NCBI GenBank assembly: GCA_947652605.1
Contig: OX393579.1
Span: 46,382,970-46,446,969 of the forward strand
Direction: 5' to 3'
Source of the DNA: Elmis aenea
Lineage: Eukaryota > Arthropoda > Insecta > Coleoptera > Elmidae
DNA: 64,000 nucleotides
Shown here piece by piece: positions 32,851 to 43,300 of this stretch; within the stretch, counting starts at the first letter, position 1; each line of letters starts with the position of its first letter. Under the pieces are notes generated by a model. The model saw only the letters and a list, made by a program, of their open reading frames with translations, searched no databases and had not been told where the DNA came from. Position numbers and translations under genes: made by a program.

Positions 32851-33798
32851 CTAAGTTCGTAAGGAAGATGGTGAAAATACGTGAACTAAACTGTCCCAAC
32901 CACAATCAGCAAGCTGACCCTGTTGGTGCATATTCCAGTCAAGTCCGTAAACAAATTCGGAATGATGTTTAATTGTTTCTAATGCACCTGAACTTTGTTT
33001 AAAATCCCATATTCTAGTAGTAAAATCGTAACTAACCGAAGCTATAGAACTAAGACTGTGTGGAGAGAATTGTATTCGTCTTACAGCATATTCACACCCT
33101 GCTAATTGAAAAATCGGTTGTGTAAAATTACGTAAATCCCATCCCCTTATTAAACCATCAGACGCTCCAGTCGCCAAGATGTTTTGATCATATTTACACC
33201 AATCACAAGTTAATACTTCTGCATTGTGAACTTTAAATGTTATATTTGCACACTGTGGATTTAAAGAATTCCATATTTTAAGGGTGCCGTCTCCAGAAAC
33301 TGAAGCAAAACAGTTCGGCATATGTGGTGACCACATCGCATTGTAAACCAGTTGTGAATGACTAAAATAAGTACTAAGGGACATTTTTCTATTAGGATCC
33401 CATAGTTTAATAGTGCAATCCCATGAAGCGCTAAGAATCAGCTGATCTTGTCTTGTTTTTGACCAGTCAACCGAATAAACTTCTTTACTATGTTCATGCA
33501 GAGTAATTGGAGGAACAGTGGCTGTAGCAATATTCCAAAGTTGTAAACCGCCATCTCCTGATGCAGTAACAATTAAACCTGGGTCTGATTCTGACCACAC
33601 AACGTCAAATAATCCATCGGACCATTGAAAGTTCTGTATTTCTTTGATCTTTCCCTCTGGTGTTAGCTCTAATAAGAACAAAGTTCCACCACCTGCTAAT
33701 CCAAAATATTGACTAGTTGCTACAGCTAAATGTTCTGACTTAAAAGGAGAAAAACGCACACTATAACCATGTCTATTCGGCGTTAAAAATGTTGCCAT
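32851..33798 (-). CDS. Pex7: PEX7, peroxisomal PTS2 import receptor
   Basis: Cytosolic WD40 beta-propeller that binds the N-terminal PTS2 signal and, with PEX5 or its equivalent, delivers cargo to the peroxisomal docking complex. The single exon encodes 315 residues; human PEX7 has 323. The start is set at 33798 (MATFLTPNRHGYSVRFSPFK), which has an A at -3 and G at +4 and matches the family N-terminus; an in-frame ATG eight codons upstream has a poor context. Repeats end in LQLWN, IKLWD, LKIWN, IRGWD and TRIWD, and the segment GLFDVVWSESDPGLIVTASG is typical. CDWCKYDQNILATGASDG and RRIQFSPHSLSSIASVSYDF are also diagnostic. It ends VHVFSPSSLRT. No introns, unlike its neighbours, but the frame is intact and the family match runs end to end, so it looks functional. 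Confidence 0.95.
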   Translation of the reverse strand: MATFLTPNRHGYSVRFSPFKSEHLAVATSQYFGLAGGGTLFLLELTPEGKIKEIQNFQWSDGLFDVVWSESDPGLIVTASGDGGLQLWNIATATVPPITLHEHSKEVYSVDWSKTRQDQLILSASWDCTIKLWDPNRKMSLSTYFSHSQLVYNAMWSPHMPNCFASVSGDGTLKIWNSLNPQCANITFKVHNAEVLTCDWCKYDQNILATGASDGLIRGWDLRNFTQPIFQLAGCEYAVRRIQFSPHSLSSIASVSYDFTTRIWDFKQSSGALETIKHHSEFVYGLDWNMHQQGQLADCGWDSLVHVFSPSSLRT

Positions 33799-34359
33799 AT
33801 TTATAAGTTTATTAATCCTCATGAGTTGTAAAACGAACTTATTTTATAACGTATTTCATTGTCTAACAATGCACCAGGCATACAAGAGGAAGTATACTTG
33901 AGAAGAACTCATACACTTCACATATGACACAAAAATCACAAATTATATCGATAACACTGACTTTTTCACAAATTAGGTTAAGTTATAGCAATCGTTTACA
34001 TTTTCAATGTCAAAACAAGTTAGCAATTACGTTAATTATTATTGGACCTAAATTCATATGTTCCAAATTTAATAAAAATACAAAATTAGCCGTTTAATTT
34101 ACATTTGCACGCAGTTTTCTTAATAAAATAACAGTACAGAGGATTATACTACAAATGCTAGTCTCCTACAATAAAAATTTACAGTCACGCATGTATTAAC
34201 TTTTTATGTTAATTACATTTACTAGTAGTTTTTTTAACTTGTTGATAATTTCACATTGATCAAAGTTCGTACTGGTGGATTTGTTAACAACAGCAGTGTT
34301 AATTTAAGATACGTACTTTCAAATTGTAAGCTTGAAATGTTATAATTATTGGTTAAGTC
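33799..34359. promoter_or_regulatory. Divergent promoter region of PEX7 and FBXO21
   Basis: 561 bp separate the PEX7 start (minus) from the FBXO21 start (plus), so both 5' UTRs and core promoters should lie here. No TATA box can be assigned with confidence in this AT-rich DNA. Inferred from gene arrangement only. Confidence 0.45.
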
Positions 34360-37300
34360 ATGGAGGAACTGCCAGTAGAAATTGTAGAATTAATTATAGC
34401 AAATAAAAAGTTGCGCATAGAAGATGTATTAAGCGTAGCAGAAACATGTAGTCGTTTTCGAAACATAATAAACAGCAGCAACTTTATATGGAAAAAGAAA
34501 TTTTTGATGAAGTAAGTAGTGAATTGGTTTCTCACAGAGAATCATAAATTTTGTTGCAGGTGGCCTCAGTTTGAAGAATTGTTTGATAACGATTTTAATA
34601 CCTGGTATGAAGAACTTCGTTATGTCTATGATTTAAATAGTAGATGCCATGCTATGGTATCGACGATGTCGTCTAGGTTTTATAAAAAATATGAACTATC
34701 GGATGCAGATCTTGACGAATGGGCGGTACTTATCAATGAACGTTCAAGAACATACGAATATCTAGTGGCAGAATTAATAAACATTATAAATACTCATGTA
34801 CCCATCAAAAGCATACAAGTTGTGCCTGTTGAGTAAGTACAACAAATCTGGATTATCCATGGCATGTTGATCACATGTAATATTATTGCCTTTTAGTACT
34901 CCTGGCAATAAGACACTACAATATTATGCTAGTAAAGTTTTACGATTTATTCGTCAACTAAGACTCACGATAGAATGGGAAGAATATATTGCGTTACCTG
35001 AAAAGAAGCAAATTCTAGAAAGAGGAGCCACGTTTGTAGCCCAATGGTGTCAACCCAACTTACAAATTCGACTGAAGGAAGTGTCAAAAAAATTGGATAC
35101 ATTGGCTGATGAGGTATTTTTTAGTTAAATACATTTTGATGTATTTTGACATTTTTATAAAACTATAATTAATATTTTATAATACTGTGAGAATCTTTCT
35201 GCTTACACTATGTACAACTTCTCCCAATGATTTTATGCTTAAAATTTTCATATTTGATAATTTTACAAATAAATTATTATACAGGGTGTCCGAGATTACA
35301 TTTTCAGTATGGGAATCTCGCTTATTATAAGAGATACAGGTTTGCTTAAATTAGATGAATTATTCTTAAGTATGAGAGGAGCCACAATTTATTTTTAGAA
35401 GTACGAATTTTCTCGTACTTCAGAAGTTATAACAAAAAATATGAAAATGTTGAATTTATTTTTTCTTTCATAGCTTCTTTCTCTTAATCATTAGATATTA
35501 GATCAGTGTTAGTCGTCCTATCTTAAGGTACTTTTTAATTTAGAATTTAATTATTATTTTAGATTTTTTATCACTTTCCATTTTTGAGATTTATCCCTAA
35601 TTTTATTTTTTCGTATGGGCTGTCTAGTTGACTTTAATATAGTAAAATGTGTTTTTTCCCTCTTTCTATTGAGATATCACGTGTCTTCAGGGTTGAGCAG
35701 ATTTAAATCAATTGATTTAAATCACTATTTAAATAATAATTTAAATCAAGTAATTAAAAAAAACAACATCAATTTAAATCACTCATTACATGAGTGCAAT
35801 AAAATATTTATAATAAAACAAAATTTAATTTTCTCAAATTAAAAAAAAAAACAATAGGTATACAGGGTGGTGCTTTTTTCGATGCTCACCATTGCTATCT
35901 TTGAAACGGTAAGAGATACAAGGTCGGTTAAATTAGAGAAAAGTTGCACATTTTTATGGCGATTAAGAATCTGAAATGAAATACTGGATATTTTGATTCG
36001 TTTTTGATTTATTACAAAAAAAATTAAAAATGTGATTTTAGAAAAATATTATTATCTTCCCTACCATTGACGCTATTTCATTTAAACTTGGTAACTGTAT
36101 GTTATTGACCGTCTTGGTTTTGATGACGTCAACAGAAATTTTCTAAGCCTTCTAGATTTCAAGTTGCGATAGTCAACTTTTTTATTTCTTATGGCCGCCA
36201 TGTTGGATTTTTACACCATCAGACAAACAAAAAAATTAGCTTTCCAGATTTGTAACCAACATACTCTTTTTCTTTCAAAAAACTTGTTAAAATTTGAAAA
36301 TTTGTATAAATAATCTATAAAATCGCGAATGTTCTGAAAAACAATTGAAATTATAATATAAATAAAAGTGACACAGCATTTTATAGGTCTAATAAAAAAA
36401 CGAAATGAAAATAAATTTAAAACACCAGACGGTCGTCGTTCGACGGTCGTCGTTCGCCGGTCGTCGTTCGTCGGTCGTCGTTCGTCGGTCATCGTTCGTC
36501 AGTCGTCGTCCGTCGGTCGTCGTTCTTCGGTTGTCGTTCTTCGGTCGTCGCTCGTCGGTCATCGTTCGTCGGTCGTCGTTCGACGGTCGTCGTTCTTCGG
36601 TCGTCGGTCATCGTTCGTCAGTCGTCCGCCGTCGGCCGTCGGTCGTCGTTCGTCGTTCGTCGGTCATTGTTCGTCAGTCGTCGTTCGTCGGCCGTCGTTC
36701 GTTGTTCTTCGGTCGTCGTTCTTCGTTCGTCGGTCATCGGTCATAGTTCGTCAGTCGTCGTTCGTCGACCATCGTTCGTCGTTCTTCGGTCGTCGTTTGT
36801 CGTTCTTCGTTCGTCGGTCCTCGGTAGTTGTTCGTCGTTCGACGTTCGTCGTTCAAAGGTCGTCGGTCGTCGTTCGTCGGCCGTCGGTCGTCGTTCTTCG
36901 GTCGTCGTTTGTCGTTCTTCGTTCGTCGGTCCTCGGTAGTTGTTCGACGTTCTTCGGTCGTCGTTCAACGGTCGTCGGTCGTCGTTCGTCGGCCGTCGGT
37001 CGTCGTTCGTCATTTGGCGGCCGTCGTTCGTCGGTCGTCGTTCGTCGTTCTTCGGTCGTCGTTTGTCGTTCTTCGTTCGTTGGTCCTCGTTCGACGGTCG
37101 TCGGTAGTTGTTCGTCGTTCATCGTTCTTCGGTCGTCGTTCGTCGGCCGTTGGCCGTCGGTCGTCGTTCGTCGTTCGTCAGTCATCATTCGTCAGTCGTC
37201 GTTCGTCGGTCCTCGTTCGACGGTCGTCGGTAGTTGTACGTCATTCGACGTTCTTCGGTCGACGTTCGTCGGTCCTCGGTAGTTGTTCGTCGTTCGACTT

Positions 37301-40300
37301 TCTTCGGTCGTCGTTCGACGTTCGTCGTTCAACGGTCGTCGTTTGTCGTTCTTCGTTCGTCGGTCCTCGGTAGTTGTTCGTCGTTCGACGTTCTTCGGTC
37401 GTCGTTCAACGGTCGTCGGTCGTCGATCGTCGGCCGTCGTTCGCCGGTCGTCGTTCTTCGGTCGTCGTTCGTCGGCCGTTGGCCGTCGGTCGTCGTTCGT
37501 CGTTCGTCAGTCATCATTCGTCAGTCGTCGTTCGTCGGTCCTCGTTCGACGATCGTCGGTAGTTGTACGTCATTCGACGTTCTTCGGTCGTCGTTCGACG
37601 TTCGTCGGTCCTCGGTAGTTGTTCGTCGTTCGACTTTCTTCGGTCGTCGTTCGACGTTCGTCGTTCAACGGTCGTCGTTTGTCGTTCTTCGTTCGTCGGT
37701 CCTCGGTAGTTGTTCGTCGTTCGACGTTCTTCGGTCGTCGTTCGTCGTTCAACGGTCGTCGTTCGTCGGTCGTCGATCGTCGGCCGTCGTTCGTCGTTCG
37801 TCGGTCGTCGTTCGTCGTTCGTCGTTCTTCGGTCGTCGTTCTTCGTTCGTTGGTCCTCGTTCGATGGTCGTCGGTAGTTGTTCGTCGTTCGTCGTTCTTC
37901 GGTCGTCGTTCGGCGGCCGTTGGCCGTCGGTCGTCGTTCGTCGTTCGTCAGTCATCATTCGTCAATCGTCGTTCGTCGGTCCTCGTTCGACGGTCGTCGG
38001 TAGTTGTACGTCACTCGACGTTCTTCGGTCGTCGTTCGACGTTTGTCGTTCAATGGTCGTCGTTCGGCGGTCGACGGTCGTCGTTCGTCGGTCGTCGTTC
38101 ATCGGTCGTCGTTCGTCGGTCATCGTTCGTCAGTCGTCGTTCGTCGAACGAGTTGAAAAAATATAAAATAATAGTTACATTCTACATTACAAAGTATCTT
38201 ATGAAAGGACCAGTAAATTGATGTAATGATAAGACAAAAAGAGTTACGAGAGAAAAAAGAAATTCAACAGTTTCATATTTTTTAGCTATAACTTCTGAAG
38301 TACGAGGAATTTTGTACTTTTAAAAAAAGATTGTAGCTCCTCTCATAGTTACGAATAATATATCTAATTGAAGCAACGCTGTATCTCTTATAATAAGTGA
38401 GATCTTCATGCTGGAAATGTTATCTAGGACAGTGGTTCTTAACCTTTTAGTAGTCGCGGCCCCCTAAATATCCTAAAATATTTTCGCGGCCCCCTAGTTT
38501 GTAGTAACAAAAACATTACGATTTATTTAAGAAGATATCTCTCTGATGGTTCGTGTAAAATAAAGAGCAAAAATATTTTTTAAGATTTCAATATTTTAAA
38601 AAGTAAAAACGTTTTACCAAGAAAAACCTGACACGACGAAGTTAAAAAAGCAGCAGCGGATAGAAACATCAAATGGAAAGACATAAAAAGGCTAGCACAA
38701 GACAGAAAAACATGGAAAAAAATCAGCACAACACAACTCAACAGTCCTACACCTAATAGTAGAAGGACTCATGACTAAATAATAATAAAAAAACGTTTTA
38801 TAAATTTTCCGCGGGCCCCCTTAAAATCTTTCACGGCCCCCCGGTCAAGAATCGCTGATCTAGGACACCCTGTATATTCCTCTAGCTATAATAATGCATC
38901 CCATTTTAATAGGTTAAACAACACATGGAAACGACGTACCCCAATCATCTTCTATTAAAAGCATCACCAGAAGTCTTAAATAAATGGAAACACGAAAATC
39001 TTGATGTTAACCAATGGAATGCGGTCGAGTGTAAACAGATTATTACATCATTGACAACAGTTATGTATAAAACTCTTGGTTTCCACGGAAATAGTACTGC
39101 GTATTACATGCCAGAAAATTCTTTTATAAATGAGGTACACAAGTTACTGAAAAAAGATTGGGATTTTGTGATAAAATTTTGTATGTAGGTGTTGGATAAA
39201 AGACGTGGGTTGCCGATTACACTTGCCATAGTGTATGAAAGCGTGGCCAGAAGATTGGGCTTAAAATGTGAACCGATTAGTTTTCCAGCTCATTTTTTGC
39301 TCAGATTCACCGAAGATCCACAAACAAATAGTTCTTATTATATCGATGTCTTTAATGCTGGCGATATTATTCGTAAAGGAACATGCCCCCACAGCTCTGG
39401 GGAAAAGCGAGATAGATTATTTACACCGGCAACTGCGAAACAGGTATTTCATATAAAAGCATTAACGAAGTCTTGATTTTTGATTTTATTGTACTGCATT
39501 ATTACTATTTATGCTGAAATCACATGACTAAATGTTTCATGGGGTATCTCGGTTACTGCAATTCTTAGCGAAAATCTGATGTTGGTGTCTTCGGTTATTT
39601 TTTTGATGTAAACGCGCCTATATTATCAGATTTTTTATATCACTTTCGATTTTGGCACTACAGACGAAAACTTAAATTTTTCAAAATTTACTTTAACTTT
39701 TTTATGTATAAAAAGAGAAGTAAATGTTTATGTAGGTTTCTTATAAACATAATCTTATGCCTAATTTAAAAAACTTTTTTTTGCAACCGTGACCTTTGAG
39801 ATATGAACTACTCTTTTTTTTTGGAAACTAGCAGGCGATGACTTAATAAAAAAAATGCTTGTTTTAGCTTTTCAGAAATATACACTTTTATATATATTTG
39901 TTGCAAAAAATAACCGAAATATGGCTAATCTTGTGAAAATTTTATTATCACGGCTTGCCATGATGTCGTAAACAAGTGATATTTGCAATTAAAAAACAAT
40001 TAAACGTCATTTCCAAGTAAATTCTGTAGCAGCAACCACGTTTTTACCATTAACAATGTAAACTTCCAACATATTATTATACTTTTCAGTGTTCAAATTT
40101 AGCCATGTTCACAATACCACAATAAACATTAATATAATACAAAAGAATACATAGATATGCTTAAAAGTTTAAAAACTTACTTGGATATGACGTTTAGTTG
40201 TTTATTTATTGTAAACATCAATTGTTTATGGAATCATGGCAAACTTTGATAATAAGATTTTCATAAAATTAGCCATATCTTGCTTATTTTTTGCTTATTT

Positions 40301-43300
40301 TTTGCAACAAATATATAAAAGTGTATAATTCTGAAAAGCTAAATCAATCATTTTTCATATTAAGTCATTGTCTACTAGAGTTTCCATTAAAAAACAATAT
40401 AAGAGTACTTTATATCTCAAAGGTTAAGGTACAAAAACAAATTAAAAATGTTTTGTAAATTTAACATAAAATTGTTTATAAAAACCAACCTTAACAACAT
40501 TTAGTTATATTTTTATAATTAAAAAGATTATGGTAAATTTCCAAAAACAATGAAATTTCATTTTTCGTCTGGTGCTAAAATGGAAAGCGATTAAAAAATC
40601 TCATATCACAGGCGTGTTTATCTCAGAAAAATAACTCAAGGACCGATATCATATTTTCACTAACTCTTACGGTAACCGAGATAACCTTTAAAACATTCGA
40701 ATTTGGCCTACCCCGTACCACAGTGTTTTTCAAAGTGTGGTCCGCGAACCCCTGGGGGTCCCTGAATCCTTCTGAAGGGGTCTCTCGAGCTTTTTATTTT
40801 ATTCGAAAATCGTTCAAATTTATTTTCCAGACTAAGTTAAAAACAAAATATTGTCTACAAAACAATTTATTGGGGTCCTCTTAGTCCTCTGTAAGCTATT
40901 AATTTTATTAGGGGTCTCAGAGTAAAAAAATTGAGAAACAGTGCCGTACAGGGTGAACTACTTAATTTAAGCTAGTCTGTGAATCTAGCTTAATATAAGA
41001 GATACAGTTCAGTTAAATTAGCAACATTCAAATTTTTTGTATTAAGAGAAAATTAAATGTACAGGATGGCCTATTTTTGATGCCCATCTCGGTTATTATC
41101 AGAGATAGAAAAAAACTAAGTACGTAGTCTCGATTTATTTTTTCGAGAGGAATTTATTGCCGTAAACAGATTTTTGATATCTTTTTTAAATTTCGAAATA
41201 TAGCCAAAAACCGATTTTTGGCAATTTTCAAAAATGTTAAATGTCTCGAGTAAACGAAAAGATAAAGAAGAATTTTAAAAACATTTTTAGCAGGGTTTTT
41301 TGTCCATAATAAGATATCGATATTCAATTTTTTTTTTCGATGTTAGGTGTACTAACTTTCTTTTTTTAAATGGCAACCATAAGCATTTATATTTCTGAAA
41401 AGCGCAAAAAGTAAGCTTTCGATTTATGTCAAATCCAACTATGGTTGCCATTTAAAATAAGAAAGTTAGGTGTATTATATCAATATTCGTATGAGTAAAA
41501 AAAATATTGAACATCGCCATCTTATAAAGGACCAAAAACCGTGCTAAAAATGTTTTGAAAGTTTTTCTCTATCTTTTCGTTTAAGCGAGATATTTAACAT
41601 TTTTGAAAATTGCTTAATTTTTGAAATATACCCAAACACTATTGTTGGCAATTTTCAAAAATCTGAAATATCTCGCTTAAATTAAAAAAAAAAGAAAAAC
41701 TTTAAATAGGTACATTTTTTGCATCGAAAATAGGTAATATAAAATAAAAATAGGTACATAATTTATAAACGATGTTTTAACAGGTTATCGAACGAATGGC
41801 AAATAACTTGGAAATATCTAGTAGACAGTTGACACATCCAAACGGTCGCATAACTCGATTACGTTCTACTTTGGAACTCCTAAAGCTAGTCAATCCATAC
41901 GATTTATCAGCACTGGTTAGTCTTGCCCGATTGTATATGTTGCACAGTATTGATACGAAGCCGATGATGGATTTTCTCCACAGAGAAGTGAGTGATTTAA
42001 ATACATAAATCCAAAACAAGTTGCTTTAATTGGTTAATTATAGGAATTCGATGATTCCGAACAAGTGAAACGTATTATAGAGATGCTGAGACATTACGAG
42101 TCAAACTACAGGCCACATCAGTGTGAACCAATTAGCGACGTAAGTATAACATTTGTTTACAGGGGAGTGCATTATTAAACAAAACTAGATATTTTAGTTT
42201 TAAACTGCACTCATATTATTGGATTACTTTTAAGGTCTGTTTTAGGCAATACTATTTTTTCGTTTAAGAAAATTGCAATCTATTTTATTTTACCGTGTTA
42301 ATCAGAAATTAACCCCTTACCGCATGACTTTTTACATTTTCAAATAAAAAATTATTTATGTGTACAATGTATTACAGAATGCTAAAAAAATGTTAAAAAA
42401 GTTTTATTTTTATTTTAAAACAAAATTTTTGAACTTTTCTGGTTTTTTTCTAATATGTAACACCATGCATATACAGGGTGGACCAAATTCGAATGTTTTA
42501 CGGGGTATCTCGGTTACCGTAGTAGATAGCGAAAATCTGATTTCGGTCTCTTGGGCTATTTTATTGAGAAAATAACGCCTATGCAATCAGATTTTTTCTA
42601 TCGGATTCCAATTTGGCACTAGACGAAAAATGAAATTTCATCATTTTTGAAAATTTGCTGTAACTTCTTTATTTATTAAATTAGAACAAAATGTTATGGA
42701 GGTTTTTTGTACAGACTTTTATGCTTAATTTAAAAACAAAAGTACATTTTTTCTTAGCCTCCTTGACTTTCAAGATATGGAGTAAACTTATATATTTTTA
42801 AATGGAAACCCTAGTTGGCCATGACTTTATGTGAAAGAGTATTTTTTTTGCTCTCAAAAATATATAGTTTTATATATTTGTTGCAAAAAATAACCGAGAT
42901 ATGGCCAATTTTGTAAAAATTCGATCATCAAAGTTCGCCATGATTTCGTAAACAAGTGATGTTTGCAATTATTAAACAACTAAACGTCATTGCAAAGTAA
43001 ATTCTGCAGCAACCGCTACGTTTTCATCACTTACAAAGTAATATTCTAACATATTAAACTTTTCAAAAAGTTCAAATTTAGCCATGTTCACAATACCACA
43101 ATAAACAGTTATAAAATACAAAAGAATACACGAATTTGCTTTAAAGGTGACAAATGTACTGCGAAATGACGTTTAGTTGTTTAATAATTGCAAACATCAC
43201 TTGTTTACGAAATCATGGCAAACTTTGGAGATCGAATTTTTACCAAATTGGCCATATCTCGGTTATTTTTTGCAACAAATATATAAAATTATATATTTTT

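Larger units (their letters stand above)
35282..38872. mobile_element. Foldback element A, copy 2, carrying a satellite
   Basis: Starts TA-CAGGGTGTCCGAGATTACA and GGGAATCTCGCTTATTATAA; ends with the complementary TTATAATAAGTGAGATCTTC and, after a hAT MITE, TCTAGGACACCCTG-TA. The arms (about 400 bp left, about 300 bp right) match copies at 1560 and 54477. The middle has been replaced or expanded by other repeats, including the heptamer array. Confidence 0.82.

Noticed and set aside
33799..33822. Upstream in-frame ATG for PEX7 (MRINKLIN...).
   Set aside because: Poor initiation context (C at -3), and the extra eight residues do not match the family, whereas MATFLTPNRHGY does.
36429..38148. Heptamer array as an interstitial telomere.
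   Set aside because: The unit (G/T)TCGTCG does not match TTAGG or the beetle-type variants I know, and it sits within a transposon.
36368..38221. Open frames of 110 to 310 codons on both strands in the heptamer satellite, rich in Arg-Ser-Ser-Val or Asp-Arg-Arg-Thr.
   Set aside because: They follow from a 7-mer repeat that rarely makes stop codons in any frame; equally long frames overlap on both strands and no domain or splice context supports them.
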